From contig DINI01000010.1 of assembly GCA_002426755.1 (NCBI GenBank), positions 26,931 through 41,839 on the forward strand: a stretch of DNA of 14,909 nucleotides, read 5' to 3'. The position numbers and the translations under genes are program-made. The DNA comes from Flavobacteriaceae bacterium UBA5544. GTDB taxonomy: Bacteria > Bacteroidota > Bacteroidia > Flavobacteriales > Flavobacteriaceae. This document shows positions 7,448 through 14,878 of the stretch, in pieces. A model generated the notes under the pieces. That model did not search any database. It was given only the letters and a program-made list of their open reading frames with translations, and was not told where the DNA came from. Positions within the stretch are counted from its first letter, which is position 1. Every line of letters begins with the position of its first letter.

Positions 7448-8608
7448 TTACTTTGTATTCATCATCGCGTAACCTTCATCAATATAGGTATAGATATCTT
7501 CCGTAAATGGATCCAAACGACCTTCTTCCTTCCCAGATTGATGGCCGAGCCTTACAATGATGACGTTATCCTCCGGTTGTACGATGACATATTGACCCAA
7601 ATGGCCTCGCATCATGAAATAATCCTTCCCTTTATAATCTTGGAGCAACCACCAACCGAAACCATATTCTGGACTTGCAGAAAAGCGTGGGGTCAATGAT
7701 TTAGCTACAAAAGACGAATCCAAAATCTGTTTGCCATTCCATTTGCCGTGGTCTTTAAAGAGTTTTCCATAACGTGCAAAATCCTTGGCGTTGCTAGCAA
7801 TGCAGCAGTAGGCTTTGACTAAATCATGGTCGTCACTGTCCACTTGCCATAAGGTTGAATGTTCACTTCCCAAGGGTTTCCAAAAACTTTCGGAGAGATA
7901 CTCGTATAATTTTTTACCTGTGGCTTTTTCTATGACCATTGCCAATAACTGCGTGTCGCCACTGGCGTATTTGTATTTGGTTCCGGGTTCATCGACAACT
8001 TTAAGTCCTAAAATCACTTTTTCCAAATCATCATCAAAGTAGGCACGCGTGGTGATGGATAATGGCGAATAATAGGCTTCATCCCAATTGGTTCCAGAAC
8101 TCATGCTAGACAAATCGCCGACGGTCATTTTAGCGGCTTTTCCCTCACTAAACTCCGGAAAAAAATCGCCAACGGGCTGGTCCAGACTTTTGATATATCC
8201 TTGTTCAATGGCCTTTTCCATCAATCCAGAGACATAACTTTTAGCCATTGAGAAGGAATTGCTTTTTGAGTCTTCATCAAAACCATCATAATAATTTTCA
8301 AACCAAATACTGTCATTTTTGATGATGACATAAGCGATTGTCCCTTTCTCTTTATTTATGTTGTTGAGGTTTTCGGTTTCCTTGGCTGAATTATAATTTT
8401 TATGATTTGGCCAAGGTTGAGGCGTGTCATTTTCTACCACCTCATTGTCAAATTCTTTATAATCTTCTAAATAGGCGGTAGTGTATCCTTTTAGATAAAT
8501 AGTTCTAACAGCCTTAATCAAATAATCGGTGTCAGTGATGTAAAGAATGGCAACAGTCAACACAAGAACAATGAGAAGCCATTTAAGGAACTTTTTGAGG
8601 TATTTCAT
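7448..8608 (-). CDS. Membrane-anchored serine hydrolase, class C beta-lactamase/penicillin-binding fold
   Basis: A 386-residue serine hydrolase of the beta-lactamase-related family (Pfam Beta-lactamase), similar in layout to 6-aminohexanoate-dimer hydrolase-like enzymes. One hydrophobic segment (about 10-26) after a basic start should anchor it in the inner membrane with the catalytic domain outside. The nucleophile motif is SMAK (Ser120, Lys123). The second motif is YAS (Tyr214-Ser216) in place of the YxN of true class C enzymes. The third is HLG (336-338) in GHLGQY. The DLSSMSSGTNW stretch (165-175) is typical of the family. It lies between ogt and the exonuclease with short gaps. It could be a peptidase, esterase or amidase; nothing here indicates antibiotic resistance, and the natural substrate is unknown. 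Confidence 0.87.
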   Translation of the reverse strand: MKYLKKFLKWLLIVLVLTVAILYITDTDYLIKAVRTIYLKGYTTAYLEDYKEFDNEVVENDTPQPWPNHKNYNSAKETENLNNINKEKGTIAYVIIKNDSIWFENYYDGFDEDSKSNSFSMAKSYVSGLMEKAIEQGYIKSLDQPVGDFFPEFSEGKAAKMTVGDLSSMSSGTNWDEAYYSPLSITTRAYFDDDLEKVILGLKVVDEPGTKYKYASGDTQLLAMVIEKATGKKLYEYLSESFWKPLGSEHSTLWQVDSDDHDLVKAYCCIASNAKDFARYGKLFKDHGKWNGKQILDSSFVAKSLTPRFSASPEYGFGWWLLQDYKGKDYFMMRGHLGQYVIVQPEDNVIIVRLGHQSGKEEGRLDPFTEDIYTYIDEGYAMMNTK

Positions 8609-8666
8609 TTGAATGATTTTGTAGAATTAAATATAGGAAATAAACTCACACAAAATATGTGGCAAG

Positions 8667-9140
8667 TTAAAAGAGGGATTGCTGCTTGTATGGACTTTCA
8701 TGTTCTAAAAGCCATTGTTTGCGGTGCAATCCTCCAGCGTATCCTGTAAGACTTCCATCGGAACCAATAACGCGATGACAAGGCACAACAATCCATAACG
8801 GATTTTTGCCATTAGCGCTTGCTACCGCACGAATGGCTTTGACGTCACCTAATTGTTGCGACAATTCTAAATACGAACATGTTTTACCATACGGAATGGT
8901 TTGAAGTTGTTCCCATACTTTCTTTTGGAAATCCGTACCGGTTGGATTGATTTTAAGGTCAAACAGTGTGCGTTTGCCTTCAAAATATTCATGCAGCTGA
9001 TGCACACAATCTTCAAGCTCAACAGGAATAATATCAGTCTCTTTTTCTTCGGAATTCAAGATAGAAATAGAAGCAATACCGACTTCATCACCAGTAATTT
9101 TAGTGTAGCCTAAGGGTGATTTGATAATGCAAGTTTCCAT
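8667..9140 (-). CDS. ogt: Methylated-DNA--[protein]-cysteine S-methyltransferase
   Basis: This suicide repair protein takes alkyl groups from O6-alkylguanine (and O4-alkylthymine) in DNA onto its own cysteine. The 157 residues match the short Ogt/MGT form without an Ada regulatory domain. The active site is PCHRVI (120-125), with acceptor Cys121. IPYGKTCSY (82-90) and AIRAVASANGKNP (102-114) are the usual helix-turn-helix and arginine-finger regions, with Arg104 as the likely base-flipping arginine. GSDGSLTGYAGGLHRKQWLL (126-145) closes the domain. It starts at an ATG 5 bases after the end of the CNNM-like gene, so the two are almost certainly cotranscribed. Nothing suggests adaptive-response regulation. 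Confidence 0.94.
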   Translation of the reverse strand: METCIIKSPLGYTKITGDEVGIASISILNSEEKETDIIPVELEDCVHQLHEYFEGKRTLFDLKINPTGTDFQKKVWEQLQTIPYGKTCSYLELSQQLGDVKAIRAVASANGKNPLWIVVPCHRVIGSDGSLTGYAGGLHRKQWLLEHESPYKQQSLF

Positions 9141-9145
9141 CGTTT

Positions 9146-10255
9146 TTATGGTTCCGGATTAGACTTTTTATCATCGCCCCCTTCATTCTCTTCTTCACCA
9201 TTGATCATTCCCAAGCGTTTGGCACGTTCTTCCCAACTTCTTCTTGCTTGTAATTGAAGGTCTTCCACATTATCACTTTCATCCATAATTTCCAATCCAA
9301 GAAGAGTTTCAATAACATCTTCCATTGTCACCAAGCCAGTGACCGTTCCATACTCGTCAACAACCAATGCCATATGGTTTTTGCTATCAACTAATTTTTC
9401 AAACAAGGTTGGTATCGGAAGGTTACGCTCAACAATGATAATATCTCTACGGATGTCAGCCAAAACTCTGTCGTCATGGTCCAACGCCATTTCTTTATAA
9501 ATATCATCTTTTAGAACCAAGCCAGTAATATTATCAGGATTGTCAGAATAAATCGGAATTCGTGATACTCGTAAATTTTGATTTTTATCGAAAAAAGTTT
9601 TCACTGATGTCTGTTCATTTTCTGAAACCATAATGGTCCGAGGTGTCATAATATCCTTGGCTAAAATCTTTTTAAAATTGATAAGATTTTTGATGACCTT
9701 ACTTTCCGATTCCTGAAAGACACCTTCTTCATGTGCAATGTCTGCCATTGCCAAAAAACTATCACGACTCACAGTGCTGACATGGGCGTTTTTACCACCA
9801 ATCAATTTTGTGGTCAACTGCAAGAGCCATAGAATTCCTGTATATTTTAATGGAAAAATCAACACGTTTAACGCTGTGGTGGTAAAGCCTGCTAATTTTT
9901 TCCAATAAGTTGCTCCAACGGTTTTTGGGATGATTTCCGAAAGCACCAAAATCAAAAAAGTCATGACGGCAGAAACAATCATAATGGCGTTGTCACCATT
10001 TCCGAATACTTTTTCTGCCTGAACACCCACTAAAATCGCACCAACAGTATGTGCAATGGTGTTAAGGGTCAGAATGGCAATTAATGGTTTGTCCACATCT
10101 TTTTTAAGGTGAGCCAAAGCATCTGCATAGCTTTTGCCCTCCTTTTTTCTAACATTGATAAAGGTTGGTGTGACACTTAAAAGAACCGCTTCTAAAATGG
10201 AACATAGAAAAGAGAAGAAAATGGAGATGACGGCGTAAAAAATGAGTAACGACAT
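9146..10255 (-). CDS. CNNM/CorC-like membrane transporter with DUF21 and CBS pair
   Basis: An inner-membrane protein of the CNNM/CorC (formerly hemolysin C) family; studied members export Mg2+ or Co2+, probably in exchange for Na+. Of 369 residues, the first 150 form the DUF21 membrane domain, with hydrophobic segments at about 2-24, 57-80, 89-110 and 121-150. They include the family motif SEIIPKT (106-112). A CBS pair follows at about 200-325: MTPRTIMV, then RIPIYSDNPDNITGLV, then VVDEYGTVTGLVTMEDVIE. The tail (330-369) is short, charged and rich in Glu, Asp and Lys. The CorC_HlyC domain found at the end of many relatives is absent, so this is the short form. It is the first gene of the probable four-gene operon ending at 6696. 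No convincing promoter box could be fixed in the 74 bases upstream. Confidence 0.88.
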   Translation of the reverse strand: MSLLIFYAVISIFFSFLCSILEAVLLSVTPTFINVRKKEGKSYADALAHLKKDVDKPLIAILTLNTIAHTVGAILVGVQAEKVFGNGDNAIMIVSAVMTFLILVLSEIIPKTVGATYWKKLAGFTTTALNVLIFPLKYTGILWLLQLTTKLIGGKNAHVSTVSRDSFLAMADIAHEEGVFQESESKVIKNLINFKKILAKDIMTPRTIMVSENEQTSVKTFFDKNQNLRVSRIPIYSDNPDNITGLVLKDDIYKEMALDHDDRVLADIRRDIIIVERNLPIPTLFEKLVDSKNHMALVVDEYGTVTGLVTMEDVIETLLGLEIMDESDNVEDLQLQARRSWEERAKRLGMINGEEENEGGDDKKSNPEP

Positions 10256-10329
10256 TGATAATTTGGTTTGATGCTAATTTACAAAATCAATTTCACTAAA
10301 AAATCGGTTTTCTCAATTAGCGTCAATAA

Positions 10330-12303
10330 TTAAAGCTTTAGAGTAAAATGGGACGTAAGTTGCTGTTGGTTTCCGTCTACATCTTCAAAATAGATAGTAA
10401 ACCAATAGTCATTGGAGGGTAATTTATAACCATTAAAGGTGCCATCCCACCCAATTGAATATGGATTCAATTGCTTTAAAAGCTTTCCGTAACGATTAAA
10501 GATATAAATCTTTGGATTTATTAAATAGTGAGCTCCTACAATTTGCCAATAATCATTTTTAGTATCGTTATTTGGTGAAAAGAAGGGCATATAATTGACA
10601 AAAAATTTATCATATTCGGCAATAAGACATCCATTGACATCCATTATCAAAAAATGATGCAACCCAGAACTTATATTAATAAAAACATTCGACGTTTGGA
10701 ATGGACCATTGTCTATACTGTAAAGAAAATCACCAGAAATAGAAAGAATTATCTCATAAGTGTTATTTGGGATAAAAAGACAAGGCGAGGTGTCAACTTG
10801 AGAAGATTGGTTGGTCGGGCTGTTAATTTGCAATTGCTCTGTACTTGAATTGACACAATTATTTTGCTCTAAAGTAAAATTGGAATAAACACCTTCTTCG
10901 AGACCGTTCAGTATTAAGTCTCCTTCGTTAGTTGTTGTGCTAATAATTGGACCAATGTCTTCACCATCATAATTATAGGTTAAAAGATAACTTTCAACAG
11001 GTGTTAAATTCGAAATTATGATTTGCCCATTCACAGTTTCACAATTGGTGATGTCAGATTTTGTAATTGTAAAATCAGGAAGTTGTGGATCAACCAAATC
11101 TATTTGAGTATCAATAGTGTTAGAGCAACCATTAAAACTTATAAAAAAATCGGAATAACGGCCTTCAGAGAGATTTGTTAATTCAAATTCACCATTAATA
11201 TCTGACGTAAACGACTGATTGGGTATCACAGTGCCATTAAACTGATAATTTAGAGTGTAAATTTCGTTGGGTTCCAATCCAGAAAAAGTAATTTTTCCAT
11301 TATTTACTTGGCATAACGTTGGATTCTCTGGAATTACATTAACTATAAATGGAACAAATGTTTCGTCTATTTCTTTTAAAATATAATAATAAGTAAATTT
11401 GGTCGATTCACTTGGTTGCAGATCACCAATTTTAAAGGAAATAGAAATAGCTTTGTCAATAGATTGTGCAGTACTTCCTTGGGCAATCGTCACAAAATTA
11501 CCGTTCCAGATGTCTGAAGCATTCCTGTTTTCGAATCCACCATAAGAAACTCGTGCTTTTGGATCTTTTGAATAAAAACTAACATAAGAGCCATCCATAT
11601 CCTCTGGAATATTAAGTGACGCTTGAGAAGCCGTTACTAATGAGAGGTTATTGGGGTTTGTATTTGCTTGAGAAATGATGTGCATATCGGTTTCGTAAGA
11701 ACCACTTAACGAGGCATTGTTATCTGGATCAACGTTATGCATAAAATATACATCATGCTTTACATCAGGTGATTGGTTCCGAATATATGTGAGCATTTGA
11801 ATGAACAGTCCATTTTCGGTTACACTATAAAGTCTTTTGATAGCCAATCCATCGATGCTACCTTCCCAAGAAATTTGGGCTATATCATCAAAACATCCAG
11901 AAGATATGACATTTGTAGATGTTATTTCTCCTTCAATTTCTTGGACGTTTTGAAAGGTATTAAAATTATTATAGTTTAAACCATCGATTCTAATACCAAA
12001 GCTTTCTTCCGGATTTCCAGTAGTAAAAAAATCACCATCGTAATCCATCCATCCATCGGCTTGAGGGTTGGCAATAAATCCGAATAGGTCATTTTCATTA
12101 TATTCTCTATTGTCGTGAAAACTTGCTGGTCTGTTAAAGTTAAATGCACCATACACTCCTCGATGATTAATCGCCATTTCAACATAGTTGCCCTTTAACC
12201 AACCTTCACCATTTGTCAAATGAGCTTCAAGTTGCGCATTACATTCAGATAGAGTGAACAGTAATATCCAAAGATTGAATATATGACGAAAGGAATTTTT
12301 CAT
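10330..12303 (-). CDS. Secreted protein of unknown function with T9SS type B (gliding-associated) C-terminal domain
   Basis: A 657-residue exported protein. A signal peptide covers about 1-23 (basic start, LWILLFTLSECNA, then Q). The region 25-310 is one large, aromatic- and Asn-rich domain (WLKGNYVEMAINHRGVYGAF near 35-54) that I cannot assign to a named family. Two tandem units of about 75 residues follow, each bounded by cysteines (331...393 and 421...483). They share an N-G-K/Q-I opening, LTYNY/LNYQF-like and GxYS motifs, and look like beta-sandwich adhesin repeats. From about 572, PFFSPNNDTKNDYWQ and later GWDGTFNGYKLPSNDYWF form the CHU_C/type B sorting domain, so export by T9SS and surface anchoring are expected. 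The neighbours offer no functional clue. Base composition by eye is more AT-rich than hemB or the protease gene, which may mean weaker constraint or later acquisition. A surface adhesin is a guess. Confidence 0.82.
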   Translation of the reverse strand: MKNSFRHIFNLWILLFTLSECNAQLEAHLTNGEGWLKGNYVEMAINHRGVYGAFNFNRPASFHDNREYNENDLFGFIANPQADGWMDYDGDFFTTGNPEESFGIRIDGLNYNNFNTFQNVQEIEGEITSTNVISSGCFDDIAQISWEGSIDGLAIKRLYSVTENGLFIQMLTYIRNQSPDVKHDVYFMHNVDPDNNASLSGSYETDMHIISQANTNPNNLSLVTASQASLNIPEDMDGSYVSFYSKDPKARVSYGGFENRNASDIWNGNFVTIAQGSTAQSIDKAISISFKIGDLQPSESTKFTYYYILKEIDETFVPFIVNVIPENPTLCQVNNGKITFSGLEPNEIYTLNYQFNGTVIPNQSFTSDINGEFELTNLSEGRYSDFFISFNGCSNTIDTQIDLVDPQLPDFTITKSDITNCETVNGQIIISNLTPVESYLLTYNYDGEDIGPIISTTTNEGDLILNGLEEGVYSNFTLEQNNCVNSSTEQLQINSPTNQSSQVDTSPCLFIPNNTYEIILSISGDFLYSIDNGPFQTSNVFINISSGLHHFLIMDVNGCLIAEYDKFFVNYMPFFSPNNDTKNDYWQIVGAHYLINPKIYIFNRYGKLLKQLNPYSIGWDGTFNGYKLPSNDYWFTIYFEDVDGNQQQLTSHFTLKL

Positions 12304-12429
12304 TTATGTTACCGACACTTTGATAGAATACTTGGTAGGTGCAACATATCAGATTTTAAAAGAACAAACATGATAACACAGATTTAGTTTTGATTTAAGT
12401 ATCTTAATTTAATATTTACTATCAATTTA

Positions 12430-12837
12430 TTAACTTTCCAAAATAATACTTGTATTTGGAATACCATATTGAGATATTCGTTCAATAAATGTCACCAAAT
12501 CCTTATTGCTTTTAAAATAGGCCAGAATGCACAAACTGTCTTCTCCAGTAATTCGATCACAACGCTGCACTTCTTCTAAATGGATAATTTGATTATATGC
12601 TGTTCGCAACGTACTGGATTGATGGATTTTTAGAATGATATAGGTTTTGACGTTGGTTCCTAATTTCTCGTGATTCAGTTTGAGAGAATACCCTAATATG
12701 ATGCCTTTTTCCTCCAACTGCTTTACGCGTTTACCAACTGCTGGAGCTGATAATTCAACCGATTTTCCGATGTTGGCAAACGCTTCTCTTGAGTTTTGAC
12801 GAAGCATTTCAATAATTTTTTTGTCTATAGAATCCAT
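12430..12837 (-). CDS. Lrp/AsnC-family transcriptional regulator
   Basis: A 135-residue DNA-binding regulator of the feast/famine family. These proteins form dimers or larger rings and respond to amino acids or related small molecules. Residues 1-50 form the winged helix-turn-helix (MDSIDKKIIEMLRQNSREAF..., with SAPAVGKRVKQLEEKGII as the recognition part). From about 65 to 130 lies the RAM ligand-binding domain, including RCDRITGEDSLCILAYFKS and the family-typical end PNTSIILES. It is slightly shorter than the usual 150 residues but looks complete. It lies 95 bases downstream of hemB with a candidate promoter of its own at 12882-12915, so it need not be part of the haem operon. Targets are unknown; autoregulation is common in the family. 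Confidence 0.9.
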   Translation of the reverse strand: MDSIDKKIIEMLRQNSREAFANIGKSVELSAPAVGKRVKQLEEKGIILGYSLKLNHEKLGTNVKTYIILKIHQSSTLRTAYNQIIHLEEVQRCDRITGEDSLCILAYFKSNKDLVTFIERISQYGIPNTSIILES

Positions 12838-12881
12838 TTTGAATCGAAGGCGATATTGTGTTTATTCAGTTATTAATGAAC

Positions 12882-12915
12882 TAAATATAGATAAATTTTT
12901 TTGATTCTAAAACAA
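12882..12915 (-). promoter_or_regulatory. Candidate flavobacterial-type promoter for the Lrp/AsnC gene
   Basis: On the - strand TTG (complement of 12913-12915) is followed after 23 bases by TATATTTA (complement of 12882-12889), close to the Bacteroidota pattern TTG-N(17-23)-TAnnTTTG. The start codon lies about 45 bases downstream. AT-rich sequence makes chance matches likely. Confidence 0.35.
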
Positions 12916-12932
12916 GAACAACAGGACAAGAA

Positions 12933-13925
12933 TTATCTATTTAAAATTTTTACAACATCTTTTGCAAAATAAGAGGCAATGATATCAGCTCCAGCACGCT
13001 TAATGGCAGTCACTTGTTCCATCATCACAGCGTCGTGGTCCAGCCATCCTTTTTCTGCAGCCGCTTTGAGCATGGCATATTCGCCAGACACTTGATAGAC
13101 AGCAACGGGCACATCAACTGCATTTTTAATGTCGCGTACAATATCCAAATAACACAAACCTGGCTTTACCATGACGATATCGGCACCTTCATCAATATCC
13201 ATTTCGGTTTCCCGTAAGGCTTCGAATCGATTGGCATAATCCATTTGATAGGTTTTTTTGTCTTTTGGAATGTTTTTCATATTCACTGGTGCAGAATCCA
13301 AGGCATCACGAAAAGGGCCATAAAAAGAGGATGCATATTTTGCCGAATAACTCATAATACCTGTGTCAAAAAAACCTTCATCTTCCAAGGCTTCTCGAAT
13401 GGTTAAAATCCGTCCGTCCATCATATCACTTGGCGCGACAAAATTGGCACCCGCTTTGGCATGGGAAATGCTCATTTCTGCCAAAACATCTGCGGTTTTA
13501 TCATTGAGAATGATTCCATTTTCGATAATGCCGTCATGTCCATACGAAGAATAAGGGTCAAGTGCTACATCAGTCATCACCAACATGTCTGGACATGCAT
13601 TTTTGACGGTTTTGATGGCACGTTGCATCAATCCGTTTGGGTTTAACGCTTCGGTGCCTTTGTTATCTTTGAGATTGTCAGGTACTTTAACGAATAACAA
13701 CACCGATTTTAATCCTAGTTTCCAAAGTTCCTTGATTTCTTTTTCCAATAAGTCCAAACTATATCGGAAGTAATTGGGCATCGAAGCGATTTCTTCTTTT
13801 ATGTTTTTGCCCTCAACCACAAATAGAGGTACCAAAAAATCGTCTGGAGTGATGATGGTTTCTCGAACCAAGGAACGAATGCTTTCGTTGGTTCTTAATC
13901 TTCTATTTCTTCTTAATGGGTACAT
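12933..13925 (-). CDS. hemB: Porphobilinogen synthase (delta-aminolevulinic acid dehydratase)
   Basis: Condenses two molecules of 5-aminolevulinate to porphobilinogen, the first common step of tetrapyrrole synthesis; a cytoplasmic oligomer. The 330 residues match the family length. The two Schiff-base lysines are visible: Lys196 in MSYSAKYASSFYGPFRDAL and Lys254 in VMVKPGLCYLDIVRDIKNA. The conserved NFVAPSDMMDGR (161-172) and VAVYQVSGEYAML are present. The metal-site region reads DVALDPYSSYGHDG (119-132), with Asp where zinc-dependent enzymes have cysteines. The enzyme is therefore expected to be of the magnesium/potassium-type rather than the zinc-type, as in plants and many bacteria. It lies 50 bases downstream of hemF and is probably cotranscribed with it. 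Confidence 0.96.
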   Translation of the reverse strand: MYPLRRNRRLRTNESIRSLVRETIITPDDFLVPLFVVEGKNIKEEIASMPNYFRYSLDLLEKEIKELWKLGLKSVLLFVKVPDNLKDNKGTEALNPNGLMQRAIKTVKNACPDMLVMTDVALDPYSSYGHDGIIENGIILNDKTADVLAEMSISHAKAGANFVAPSDMMDGRILTIREALEDEGFFDTGIMSYSAKYASSFYGPFRDALDSAPVNMKNIPKDKKTYQMDYANRFEALRETEMDIDEGADIVMVKPGLCYLDIVRDIKNAVDVPVAVYQVSGEYAMLKAAAEKGWLDHDAVMMEQVTAIKRAGADIIASYFAKDVVKILNR

Positions 13926-13932
13926 TTTTTGA

Positions 13933-13955
13933 GTCTTCAGTTTGCAGTTTTCAGT
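13933..13955. repeat. Short ACTGAAA-like tandem spacer between hemF and hemB
   Basis: On the - strand the gap reads as three degenerate copies of ACTGNAR in a row (ACTGAAA, ACTGCAA, ACTGAAG). A palindromic ccgcgg sits directly beside them at 13956-13961. The same ACTGAAAA word precedes the start codon of scoB at 40-47. This looks like low-complexity intercistronic spacer and I see no stem. Confidence 0.5.
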
Positions 13956-13975
13956 CCGCGGTTAATATCTTAAAA

Positions 13976-14878
13976 CTAATTCCAATCTCTTGGATTCTTC
14001 AAAACGTTCAATAATTTTTCTTCCTCACTTCCTTTTTCTGGCTGATGGTCATAAACCCATTGTACATGTGGTGGTAAACTCATCAAAATACTTTCAATTC
14101 TTCCGTTGGTTTTCAAGCCGAACAAGGTGCCTTTATCGTGCACCAAATTGAATTCTACATAACGACCTCTTCGGATTTCTTGCCAAGTTCTATTCGCTTC
14201 CAAGTAAGGCAAGTCTTTACGTTTTTCAACTATGGGAACATAGCTTTCCAAAAAGCTGTCGCCAACTTCAGTGACAAAATCAAACCAATGGTCCATCGAC
14301 ATATCATCCGTTGATTTGCAATAATCAAAAAACAAACCGCCGATGCCACGTGCTTCATCGCGATGGGCATTCCAAAAGTACTCGTCGCATTTCTTCTTGT
14401 AGGTTTCGTAAAAATCAGGATGATGTTTGTCGCAAGCGTTTTTGCACACTTGATGAAAATGAACAGCATCTTCTTCAAAAAGATAATATGGTGTCAAATC
14501 CTGTCCACCACCAAACCAAGAATCCACCAAATCACCTTCCTGATTGTACATTTCAAAATAGCGCCAATTGGCATGAACCGTTGGAACCATTGGATTTTTT
14601 GGATGTAAGACCAAACTCAATCCACAAGCGAAAAAATTGGCATCTTTCACCCCGAAATATTGTTGCATCGTTTCTGGCAATTCACCGTGAACCCCAGAAA
14701 TATTGACACCACCTTTTTCAAAGACATTGCCATTTTCAATGACGCGTGTTCTACCACCGCCGCCTTCAGGCCGCTCCCAAATATCTTCTTGAAATTTGGC
14801 ACCACCATCAATTGCCTCCAATGTTGAGGTGATTTGATTCTGCAAATCTTGAATATATTGGTAGAATTTATCTTTCAT
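13976..14878 (-). CDS. hemF: Oxygen-dependent coproporphyrinogen III oxidase
   Basis: Performs the two oxidative decarboxylations of coproporphyrinogen III to protoporphyrinogen IX using O2. It is a cytoplasmic homodimer in the family. The 300 residues match the usual length and the chain looks complete. Signature stretches are GGGGRTRVIENGNVFEKGGV (39-58), VHANWRYFEMY (101-111), SWFGGGQDLTPYY (120-132), AHRDEARGIGGLFFDY (171-186) and RGRYVEFNLVHDKGTLFGL (237-255). Histidines matching those known to be essential are His92, His102, His140 or His142, and His172. This form needs oxygen, unlike the radical-SAM HemN/HemZ, so the host respires aerobically or tolerates oxygen. It precedes hemB in a probable operon. 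Its ATG overlaps a possible upstream stop as ATGA, which would mean translational coupling. Confidence 0.97.
   Translation of the reverse strand: MKDKFYQYIQDLQNQITSTLEAIDGGAKFQEDIWERPEGGGGRTRVIENGNVFEKGGVNISGVHGELPETMQQYFGVKDANFFACGLSLVLHPKNPMVPTVHANWRYFEMYNQEGDLVDSWFGGGQDLTPYYLFEEDAVHFHQVCKNACDKHHPDFYETYKKKCDEYFWNAHRDEARGIGGLFFDYCKSTDDMSMDHWFDFVTEVGDSFLESYVPIVEKRKDLPYLEANRTWQEIRRGRYVEFNLVHDKGTLFGLKTNGRIESILMSLPPHVQWVYDHQPEKGSEEEKLLNVLKNPRDWN

Noticed and set aside
7448..8608. Antibiotic-resistance beta-lactamase
   Set aside because: The second motif is YAS rather than YxN and the overall pattern is that of general serine hydrolases, so a resistance role is not supported.
12235..12303. Lipoprotein signal (LSEC) in the type B T9SS protein
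   Set aside because: Glu just before the Cys does not fit the lipobox, and the C-terminal sorting domain implies T9SS export after an ordinary signal peptide.
14311..14706. + strand open frame of 131 codons inside hemF
   Set aside because: It is fully opposite conserved HemF motifs and the translation resembles nothing; it is a shadow frame.
12430..14878. Lrp/AsnC gene as a dedicated regulator of hemF-hemB
   Set aside because: The gap of 95 bases contains a candidate promoter for the regulator, and adjacency alone does not support control of haem genes.
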